This document shows, one piece after another, positions 30,401-40,800 of a DNA stretch of 64,000 nt (position 1 is the stretch's first letter; every line of letters begins with the position of its first letter). Position numbers and translations under genes: made by a program. The DNA is from Anoplopoma fimbria (Eukaryota; Chordata; Actinopteri; Perciformes; Anoplopomatidae): assembly GCF_027596085.1 (NCBI RefSeq), contig NC_072449.1, positions 19,590,834 through 19,654,833 of the forward strand, in the 5' to 3' direction. Below the pieces are notes generated by a model. It worked only from the letters and a program-made list of their open reading frames with translations. It did not search any database and was not told the origin of the DNA.

Positions 30401-31352
30401 CTTTCAATTTGTAAAAAGGCATAACATGTGTTTATGTGGGATTTTCCATTCATCAATACTGTCAGTTTATGTTCTTGTGTGCAGCTGTGACCATAATAGG
30501 TGATCATCAGAACAGAGTTAGGTGTTAAGAGTTTCTGAAGAAAAGCTAAGAAGGGACAGTCTGAAGATGTGATTGTGAAGGTGATCAACAGGTGTGTTTT
30601 ATTCATGCCGACACTGATCAGTTTGAAACAGGTATTTTGTTCTGTCCTCTTATTTTGCAGTAAACAAAGCTTGCTGGGACAAGTGAGTCAGTTGGAAAAA
30701 GTGGAACCGGGCCAAATGGAAACCTTGCTACATCAGGGAGGATAACTCATGTGCATTAACACTGATGTAAGGCGGATAATAGGTAACACATCTATCATAA
30801 CAATGGGATAATAGGGGAAATACCAGAATGGAAGGGTGCTATCAAAGCATGAACAGTTGAAGATGAGTTCAGTAAAAAAGGAAGGTGGAAAAAACTAGAC
30901 AAACTTCTAATGTGGAAATTGTTACCACAGTTTCATTAAAAAACAAAAAAAAAAAAAAAAAGTATGTTAATTGGACGCTGGCTTCAACCCCAATACAGCA
31001 ATTTTCAATGCACTTCAGTTATACAAGCATATATCATTTTTGCAAATCCAGCAGGGTCTGTGCTCATCTCTGATCCGGGATATGAGGGATGATATTCCTT
31101 GTATATGTAAACAGATAATAAAGGAAACTGAAATAGCAATATCTTGGGTTTACCTGAGAAGTCATCAAACGCAGTAGGGACGTATCTGGTCGGGTAGCCG
31201 TTCGTAGTGTAGCTGACCACCAGGCTGGTTTTGCCCACCGCCCCGTCGCCGAGCAGGACGCACTTCAGCAGCCGCTCCTGCCCCTGCCCTGGCCGGGTTT
31301 GTGTGGGATTGTGCGGGGGTACCGGGGGGGCCATGGTCCGTCCGTAATCCAT
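26955..31352 (-). CDS. rhou: Atypical Rho GTPase, RhoU/Wrch-1-like
   Basis: Three coding exons (31154-31352, 29155-29213, 26955-27410) join in phase to 237 residues; human RHOU is 258 as recalled. It is a Ras-fold GTPase of the Wrch/Chp branch, which acts at membranes on actin, adhesion and polarity. Visible motifs: N-terminal proline-rich APPVPP (residues 8-13, the SH3-binding type seen in RhoU), P-loop GDGAVGKTS (35-43), switch I Thr60 in PTAFDDF, DTAGQ (82-86), TQCD (140-143, in place of NKxD; RhoU has TQSD) and [14 protein letters not shown] (from about 181). The C-terminal [13 protein letters not shown] stretch fits RhoU rather than RhoV. Oddly, the end reads KKYVCVQ where RhoU has KKYCCFV, so one of the two cysteines is lost. 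I chose the ATG at 31352 because it has A at -3 and G at +4; in-frame ATGs also lie at 31370 (weak) and 31334 (strong). Which teleost rhou paralogue this is cannot be settled here. Confidence 0.9.
29155..29213 (-). CDS. rhou: rhou coding exon 2
   Basis: A 59-bp exon encoding [20 protein letters not shown], which includes the switch II DTAGQ. Acceptor TGTCCACAG and donor CAG|GTGAGT. Its phase matches exon 1 (split Ala codon) and exon 3 (codon boundary). Confidence 0.9.
31154..31352 (-). CDS. rhou: rhou coding exon 1
   Basis: Encodes the proline-rich N-terminus, the P-loop and switch I up to AFDDFS. The donor on the minus strand is CAG|GTAAAC. The exon ends after one base of a codon (phase 1). 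The exon is GC-rich and CpG-rich compared with its flanks, consistent with a promoter-proximal island. Confidence 0.88.
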
Positions 31353-31821
31353 GTTGAGTAGGGGTACCATTCAATCAGCTCGCACTTCAGCGCGCTCTCC
31401 TCGAGGTGCAGATGAAGGGACCCACCATGTGAACAAGGATCCCTCTCTGTAAATACGAGTTTGCCAAATTGCTTCAAATCGCGTGCGGGACTCGTGCGTA
31501 AAAAGGTGTCCTCCTGTCCTGCGCGATGCCAAATCCACTGTGTCAGGACCACAGCCTGGGACTCTGCAGTCTACGATGCGAGGGCGGGTCTAAGGCGTTA
31601 TATCTTCAGATTGATTTGACTAATCCCTCCCACTTCACCTCCCAACGGCGGAGGGCCGAGCAGACAGGTTAAGGTTGAGAAGAGAGGTCTGAAATAAAAC
31701 AGAGTGTAACATTTGGATGCTGTTTGTACTGTGCTCTCAAGGGAAATTAGAATAGACAAATAAACAGCATACATTTTTTTGTTTTTCTTCATTCTTTAAA
31801 ATCATTTTTATAAGGTAATAT

Positions 31822-32130
31822 GGGGCGGCTGTGGCGTAGTGGCGAGCAAGGTAGTTCTCCAATCAGAGGAGAGTTCTCCAATCAGAGGGTCGGTGGTTCG
31901 ATACCCGGCTTCGGCAGTCGATGTGTCCTTGGGCAAGACACTTAACCCCAAGTTGCTCCCGAAGGCTTGCCATCGGTGTGGACTGGATGTTGCATGAATG
32001 TTAGTTAGAGTCTGATGGTGGCACCTTGCATGGTAGCCTGTCATCAGTGTGTGAATGGGTGAATGATATGTAATATACTACTGACTGTAAGTCGCTTTGG
32101 ATAAAAGCGTCTGGTAAATGTAATGTAATA
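31822..32130 (+). mobile_element. tRNA-derived SINE
   Basis: The head resembles a tRNA promoter: an A-box-like TGGCGTAGTGGC at 31832-31843 and a B box GGTTCGATACC at 31895-31905. The body has GTGTCCTTGGGCAAGACACT and TGCATGGTAGCC, typical of percomorph SINEs. The 3' tail has CGCTTTGGATAAAAGCGTCT followed by TAAATGTAATGTAATA, a tail shared by many fish SINEs and their LINE partners. A 17-bp stretch (31853-31869) is duplicated in tandem at 31872-31888 within the tRNA-related part. A short GTAATA flanks both ends and may be the target duplication. Confidence 0.85.
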
Positions 32131-34129
32131 CTTTTTACTTAATTTTATTTTTGGACCAGTAACTGTGAGGTTGCCATGAGATCATTGAGTATGAGTATAA
32201 CCTGTGCGGGCAAGTCCAGACTTGTCCTCTCCATTGAGAAGACTGGGGACAACCTTGATGTCCATTCAAAGGTTGACACATGATGTACTGACATTTCAGA
32301 CCACCTGACCTACTTTCATTTGCAGCCAGTGGAGCCTAGAAGGAACAGACAGTGGCCTCAAACTGTTATCTACTGGGAGAATGCACAGTAAAAGACAAAA
32401 ATATAGCTCAATCAAGGGAAATTTGTATTGAAAAGGACAAAATCAAAGGTCACTGTCCCTCTGATTGGGTAACTTTTCAAACTGTCAGTGGCTGAAGTGA
32501 TCCTGGTCCCTTGTCTCCATCTGACAGACAAACTGGACACTGAATCAGACTGAAGTCATGTCTTAACTTGTGTCGCCTCCTGGTGGTTGTTTGCAAGAGC
32601 TGAGCGAAACTGACATGCCCTTAACTCTCAGGACAGGGTGAACATATGAAGGGGCCCATAAGCAAAAGGTTTACACATTTCACATGTACATGCACATGCC
32701 ACATTTTTACCTTTACATGAGATTAGCCCTTATACGTACATTAACATGAATTAAGAAACCTGAGCCAGAAACAAACAATGCACCAATAACATGGTCTTTT
32801 CCATTGATTAGATAATATCATGTCTTTTTTTATTTTATTTGTGACCAGTCTCTAAGATATTGACCATCTATTAATCCATCTCTCTATCTGAAAAAGTCTG
32901 TTTATAAAATACAAAATAATCAGTGTACTACTATGATGCATGTAATGGCTGATTACCTGATTGTAAATTCTTTCTTCCACATAAAAAAAACGTGGGCATC
33001 TGGTAGTCCAAACTCAGTGAGACAGTTCTACTAAAATGATTAGTGAATTTCACTAGATTTTGTTTAACTATAGTACTTTCAGAAGACGGATATCATAGAA
33101 TTAACCTATTTTATATATGCCAGGCTGTGTGGATAGATAAGGACATGAGTGCCGTTGCAATTTTACTGTTATCACCATTGTCTTTGCTGAAGAAATGTAA
33201 GACAAACCACTTTTGTTTGTATTAGTAGAGACAACTGCTACAGGAAGCCAGTGTGTAAGCAAATACAGTAGGTCAAATTCAAAGCAGGACATGATGTCAT
33301 GATGTCTGAGGCTGTTTGGATTTTATGGATCATTTATGTTAAAATGACAACGCGTTTACTGGAGCACACAAATACATTGTGCAATATCAAGGCATAAGAA
33401 AGAGAAATGTGGAGCTGCAGAGTATCCTGATTCATTTTATTATTCCTAAAATGCATCTACTCACAATTCTGAATAAGATACCTTGTCATGGTGCACATCA
33501 TACAAGTATTGTACACATACAAAACATCATTCTCAGGAAGGCAATGGTCAGGTGATGAGAAGTGTTTTGTTTGGGAGGAGAAGACTGTGTAAGCTGTCGT
33601 TAGCAGTTGTAAGTACTGTGAATCAGATCATGCACAATAACCTGCAGTTAGAAAAAGGCACCTGCTGTATTTCACTCCCACATTCCTTTACAAGGCATGA
33701 CAAAATCACATTAAGAGCTCTGAGAGGATATCTGTCGGAAACATGAGCGCATTTTGTATCATCAATCCATCAGATCCTAAAATCAACACTGACACCTTAG
33801 GTACTTCGGATGCTACATCAATGGGCAACTTCCTCTCAAGTGCTTCCCTTTCATCTATTATACATCCTAATTATTGAATTGTAGCAGAGTACTCTACCTC
33901 TATCCCTCTGAATTTTTTGTTACAACTTCTCAGTGGTGTAAGAAAGAAACATGAGAAAACATGACCGGGGGAAAAAGAAGAAGAAAAAAACGATCGTGTG
34001 AATGAACGTGAATGCCGGTGAGATGAAACAGAAAGCTCAGGAAAATAAAGAAGAAATGGGACTTTAATTGCTTGTAATTGTCATTTTCATTTCAGCAAGC
34101 TGTATACGTCAGGAATTACACTTGTGCGT

Positions 34130-34130
<1 letters not shown>

Positions 34131-34163
<33 letters not shown>
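34131..34163. repeat. (CA)n microsatellite downstream of rtn2
   Basis: About 16 CA units, probably in the rtn2 3' UTR or just beyond. Confidence 0.9.
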
Positions 34164-34168
<5 letters not shown>

Positions 34169-34734
34169 TACACACAGAGAAACAGTCATGAGAATGAATA
34201 TGCACGTGAAAAAAATGTACATGTGCTGACACATGCATCTTTAATTGCCAGTTTTATGCTGCCATGAATAATGATGACCCCCTGTTTATCTCCTTAACAA
34301 CTCACTTCCCTTTTTTCTCAGGTGAGTAGCTGTGAGGGAACTTCCCATTCCTGGTATTGGTACCTCATTTGGACTACAGCTCTCAACCATCTAAGACACT
34401 TCTTGAGTCATTTTTACATATTAAAAACAGTGAATATTTGCAAGGATGGTCACATACGACAATCAGTGTCGTTTAATCTTTCCATTTCTGACATCAGCAG
34501 CAAGAGTCTCATCCAGGAGTCATACACCTTGATTAACTTATAACCCAAACCCCAACCTCCAAACCCCCATCACTTTGATACAGTGAGAGTATAAATGTGT
34601 GATCCTCATCATTGTCTGTTTAAGTAACCTCCCTTCCCTTCCCCAGTCTCTGGAGCTCTGTTCTGCTGGGTAAGACATCTTAGTGACAGCCTGCAACTCT
34701 GGGAGCTTTTCTTCAAGTTCTTGTCCATCAATGA

Positions 34735-34810
34735 TTACTGGGTTTTAGGTTTCGCGCCACCGGGAGTTGGGTCAGGAGGAGGGCCACCACCCTGGGCGAG
34801 TCTTTGAAAG
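34735..34810 (-). CDS. rtn2: rtn2 coding exon 10 with stop
   Basis: Encodes FQRLAQGGGPPPDPTPGGAK PKTQ and TAA. Acceptor CTTCCACAG. The proline/glycine-rich end lacks the lysine-rich terminus of most reticulons. Confidence 0.85.
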
Positions 34811-37800
34811 CTGTGGAAGATTAATAGAAGAGTAGTTAGCACAACAAATGTAGGGACTGCCCCCAATACCTGCATTGTGGTTCAATACACTTATGTGCTC
34901 TTAATGTGCCACCGAGTAGTAGCAAATATCCAACAGTAACCGACACTTGATGCCACACTTTTTTACCCATGCACACTTAAAACTGCCTTACAGCACCATC
35001 AGCTGCTGTATATAATTACTTAAAGACGGAATAATAACAAATATAAACATATCCTGTCATACACTATTAAAAATACAAATTAACTATTGTATGAGCTTGA
35101 ATAAAATCAGAACATTTATAACAAATGATAACAGCATAAACAATTTACAAAATAGAAATATGTGCTTGATTGATTAAAATGCATATCTACAATTGCTATA
35201 TATTTATTTAAAATCCTCCTTTTATGATGATGTTGTGAAAAATGTTGTGTGGGTATTGAAACCGACTCTTAACATCCGTTGAGCACTAACTGCATCAGCA
35301 GCAAAATATCTGTATTAATGGGAACATCGTGCCAGAAGGTGGCGCCATACTCACGTGTCCTTGACGCTGTCAATGTTGGCCTGGATTTTTGCAATGAAGA
35401 GGTCCACCTGCTCCTGTGAATGACAGAAATACAGGAAAACACATGTTCATTGCTATGGAAACAAAGGACCTATTACAGTGAAAGTATAAAGTATTAATTA
35501 AGATAGTTAATACCTGGCGTTGTCTGTAGAAAAGTGGCAGAGAAAAAAGTGCAATCACACCTGGAGAATAAAGAAGAGAAAAGTAGAGAAGTTAACTTGG
35601 CAGCCATTCAGCATGTTAATAGATTCAATATTTTGAGCAGTTTCTTACTGATGATGAGCAGAGTAAGGCCATTGCACAGCTCTCCCAGGTACGTCACAAG
35701 GTAAATCAGAACCAAGAACTAAGACCAAGAGAAAGAGAAGTTAGCTAGTTAGTTTAACTCTGAACAACGCTGTGTGCATCTCTGCAGAGAGCAGTGAATC
35801 ATGCTGCAGTATGACATAATCCCCCCGAATCAATTTCTCCTGGATGAAAAAAGGAAAGAGCTCTAAGTACGAGACTCCCAATATGGGTCTCTGTATTTCC
35901 AGTGCTGTGTATGGGATCCATGTTGCCCTGATATGGGACACCCCTGTCTCAGATGGAAAGAGAATCCTGCTATCCCAGGCATCTCTGCTTAGCTCCTCCC
36001 GTGTGTCATGTCACATACCGACCAGGTCAGGGTTGAGACTCTTAGGTCCTTGGGCTTAGGGGGCCCAGTCAGCTCAAACTGACTCACCGTTTACTACAAA
36101 TGTGATAAGTCCGCCTGGTCACGAACTGATGCTGTTAATTACTGAAATGCCACAATTATATGAGGGATGATTGAGACTGATTGCTGGTATTTTATATAAT
36201 TTATATGGACATTTCAGCTGAAGCTTATACAAATACAATATATCGCTTTTTGTTCCAATGCCACCAGTAAGGTTTACTCACTATACTGCAACAACGATGT
36301 GCAGTAAATCATGTATCAGTAGCACCTGTCCTGATTTTCAAATGTATTTTAATATATCATGGATTTCTCAGGTTTTCTTGTTTTAGCCAGGTTTTAGCCA
36401 CTTCATAGAAGAAGTTTTCCCTTAAGATTTTTGCACTTGCACCGTCAACTGAAAACTAGTTTTTAAAAATATATAAAAAGGGGGAAAAAACTTTAAACAC
36501 AACCATTTTTTAGAACTGTCCAGAAAGCTATAATCTATTACTTTATCTATTACAGAGATGGCATTTACAGTAAATAGATCCCATTTTAAAAAATGTATTT
36601 GACATACTATACCAATGAATGTACAGAACACTGGTTGGAAATTTGACACTTTTGCTGACCTTTTATGTGGAGAGATATGGTTTCTATTAATACCAATATT
36701 GACATGATGATTGCTGTAAATGTATACAACATTATTTTAAACCTTCTATGAGGTTTGTGCACAATGTGTGTACAGTAAATAAATATGTAACTTTATTAAT
36801 TTGCACAAACATACTATTAACTATTCACTTAAGGGAAACATTCTTTATGTGGAATGTATGAAAACATGTGAAAATTGCCCTTTAATACTCCTGGCATTTC
36901 CTTTTAACATAATATTACTTGGCAATAATGAAATGTAATATAAGGAAATAGCATGTGTGTAATAGCAACACATTCATTTTGCAGATGCTTTTGTCCAATT
37001 TGGGGTTGCACTGTTTAAAAAAATGCAACAATGCGAACATGTTCATCCCGTTGATACAGAGCAATGAAGCGTACAGTGTATAAAGACTGGCTACATACTT
37101 CACGTGATGTCAGGTGATACTGACAGGCAAACCCTGAGGCTGGATAAAAAGCATAGATGAGAAAGGTCTGTCTCCTTTCATGCTGTTAGTACCAATTCAA
37201 ATACATTTTTAATTTTAAAGTTTGTATTTCAAAAGGGACAGATTGCTAACCACATGATCACCAAAAATGTGTCATTGTGGCTCACAGTTTACGTCAGCCC
37301 TAATTTAGGAGTCATCAACTCTAAGCATAGTGAGATAGACAGTTGCCATGGCGATGCTGTCATTGCCAGTGATGGAGGGCGCTGGGATGATGGAGGGAGG
37401 AAGATGACAAATGGAGCCAAATAAAAGAATGCAGAGAGGGAACTGGTGTCTGGGTTAATGAGGGGGAGATTTTCTAGACGGGGTGAAGCAAATCTTTGTA
37501 TGCTCTGATTATCTTAAATTGCTAGCTTAGCTCACCTTGATGGACTCCAAGAGGTTTCCAACAAAAAAGAGTCCCTTCAGAGAGTCAGCAGCAGACATAG
37601 CCAAGACGATGGCTTTCTGCATGTAGAGGTCAGCCTCCTCTCCACTGAAACTGATGTCCATGTCCAAGTATGACCTGAGAGTAAAGGAGACAACAAGAAG
37701 AGGAAATGTATGAGATAGAAGTATTAATGATCAACACAAACGTCGTCCGTTCTGTACTGTTCTTTCTTGTGATTCATATTTTTGACTGCAATCCTTGAAG

Positions 37801-40800
37801 CCCAAATGTAAATCCCTTTCTATCACTCCTGTCAGGCTCCAGATGTCAAAAGGCCCAAGCTTTCAATTAGCTAGGTCACCACTAGGCTTTAATAATCAAT
37901 TTAGTCTATGCAGCTATAATTTCATACACAGGAAGGGGTTATCACTGAGTATTTCATTTGTCTATTTGTTATAGAAAAAGACACAACAACTGCATTAAAA
38001 CACATATTTGCATTCAAGGATGCATACAATGACTCGGCATGTTTCATTTTATTACAAGACTTCAACATAAGCATGCTTATAGAAACCCCACCATTTCATA
38101 ACCAGAATTGGAGCCATTATATATGATTTACTGGACGCGAGTATAGTAAACAATATGTGAATTTTAATTAAGTAGGAAATCAGCTAAATCGAAGTAAGAA
38201 GGTAGAAATGATAGGAGTGGAAAAGCTTGTGGCCAAATGAACTCAGATACCCGTTTTGGAAACCTTTATGCACTGTGACTGAATGGGGTTAATCCGGCTG
38301 AGTGTGACATTTAAAAAAAAGCTGGAGAAATGTCCACTCTCCTAAAAGAAAAAAAGAAAAGCATAGCATCTCACTTGAAGGGATGCTCTCCATCGCCCCA
38401 GTTGAGGATGTGGAGGACTTGATAGTAGATGCGCACTGAGATAGTGAAGCAAATGACAGCCATGGAGGCTGTGGAGAGCACCGTGATGATGCTGAGCTGG
38501 AACAGGGACAGCAGGCCGACCACTAACCCTGTCAGGATCATGCCTGTTCGCTCCGTGTCCTTCCAGAAGATCAGGTCCATCACTGAAAGACAAGGTGAGT
38601 GGAGGGAGGAAAAGGAAGAGGAAGAGAAAAGAAAGGTTATGAAAATAGAGAGTGATAGTGATGTAAAAAACGTAAAGGTGGCTGACAGAATAGACATTTG
38701 ATTTTGAATTAATGAATTTGAACATATAAAATGTTTTAGATGTAGCAGCCATTCAGACGTCCCCTACCATTCTAGAGAATTATCTACATACTGTTGGAAC
38801 TTTACCAACCACCAAAATAACTGCATTGTTCCTGGTTTTAATAGAGGAGCTGCAGCAACATCACCCAGCCTCCAGCCCTTAGGCCCACCAAGAGCTCTTT
38901 TGGGGAGGAGGAAGAGCGGCAGGAAGATATTGTATTTCTGACATAGGGATAGGAAGGGGAAGAGAGGCCAGGGAAGTGGAAGGGTGGGCATGAGGCAGAG
39001 AGGGACTTCCAGCCTCAAGCATGAGCAGTGGTGTACAGTAACGAAGTAGAAATACTTCGTTACTGTACTTAAGTCGTTTTTTTTTATATCTGTACTTTAC
39101 TTTACTATTTATATTTCTGTTGACTTTCACTTTTACTTCACTACATTTTGCAAAGAAAACTGATACTTTGACTCCGATACATTTCCCCTGAAACCTTCGT
39201 TACTCGCTACAAAATCAAATCTATCTTTAGAAAAAAAATGAATCATGAGACCAACGTCGGGGACTGTGGTGGAACACAGACTGCAAGCAAGCAGGTTCGG
39301 CGAATCAGTGGTCCTAGCTTGCTTACTTTTGATACTTAAGTACAGTAAATATTAGATACTTTAAGACTTTTACTCAAGTAGTATTCTAATAGGTGACTTT
39401 CACTTTTACTGGAGTCATTTTCCAGTAAGGTATCTTTACTTTTACTCAAGTATGGCTTTTGGGTACTTTATACACCACTGAGCATGAGAGAATACTCACT
39501 GCAGCAAAGAAGACGCCAGGCTCTGGCTCGGGGCTAAATTTAGCCCTCAGATGAAAGAGGGAAGCAAGCGGTTAAGGAGAGTTTAAATGCAGCCTTTCAC
39601 AGCACCTGCTGACAGACGTCAGGCCATCCGCAGCGCTTTTTCTCTCTACACCCTGTTGGTGTTCCTCTGTCACCCGGCAACAGCTGCCTTGGAGACCGAG
39701 GCGTCCAGAGTCATGCTTCACAAGAGTCGGTATATTCAGTGGAATACGTGATTTCACCTGCCCCATTTTTCGCTTTACATAACATAACCTCATGAACCTT
39801 TATGAAGGACTATGCTGCATTACAAAAAGTGTTTTTTCAGTGTTGTGTAATTAAAGGGTATGTTGAATGGTGCAGCACTGTCAGACAGGCATAGCTTGTT
39901 GTGCTTATCATTCAGTGAAATTAATAAGCATCATTGAACACAATTAATACCCATGACGCCCCTGGCACACACCTGTCCAAAGCGTTTGTTTGTGCTGCTG
40001 TCATTCTGGGACAAGGTTTCGTAGCATATGATGTTCATAAGAACATTAGAAAGAAACCAACACTGGAGTACTGAGAGCATCTAATCTATGGTCAGTATCG
40101 ACGCTAAAAAAATAGGGCACATAGAAGAACCTGCTATGTTTCAAAACATGAGCTTTGTAAATATGCTTTCTTGCAGAGAGTAAGATGCGAAGATTGCTGC
40201 AACTCTCATAACTGTTTGCTAAATATACAGTTACTAGGTTAGCTTAGCATAGCGTAAAGACTAGAAACAGGGGGAAACAGTTAGTTAGTAATTGGTACGG
40301 ATACTGATATCAGATATTGGTGCAATAATAACTCAAATAGCTGGATAAAGTATCAGTGACAATACGTTGATCTTTTATGTGATACCATTATTCTAATAAA
40401 TAACAATTCAGTAAATTTATATCCATGTATTATTCCTTGTTACACTTTGTTTTACAAAGCAATGTTTAAGTCAAACCTATGTTGCCTTACACATAAAAGA
40501 ATGATCCCAGTCTCTTCCACACAGTGAGGCGCTGAGCTTATTAACACTGGTATCTGATCAATACTCGGTATTGGCTGATAGCCAAAGCTCAGGTATCAGT
40601 ATCGAGACTGAAATAGTCTGATCAGTGCATCCCTCTCATAAACTGCAGTCATCTATAACTTGTGGGAGAAAACACGCATTTTATATTCCCTAACACTTAT
40701 GTATTGGTACCATTATGGGGGGTTTCATACCTTCTGTTTCCTTTTATTGGCGTTTATACATTACCTCAAATAAACCTGTTGTGCTAACATTAATGTACAT

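Larger units (their letters stand above)
31353..34734. other. Intergenic region between rhou and rtn2
   Basis: Contains the rhou promoter side, a SINE at 31822-32130 and the probable rtn2 3' UTR on the minus strand. A minus-strand AATAAA near 33436-33441 could end rtn2 transcripts. A short (CA)n tract lies at 34131-34163. No further gene is recognised. Confidence 0.5.

Noticed and set aside
31005..31153. Extension of rhou exon 1 past its donor
   Set aside because: CAG|GTAAAC at 31154/31153 is a good donor, and the downstream residues do not match Rho proteins.
31822..31910. Possible tRNA gene
   Set aside because: A and B boxes are present, but the body and tail are those of a SINE and no clean cloverleaf is seen.
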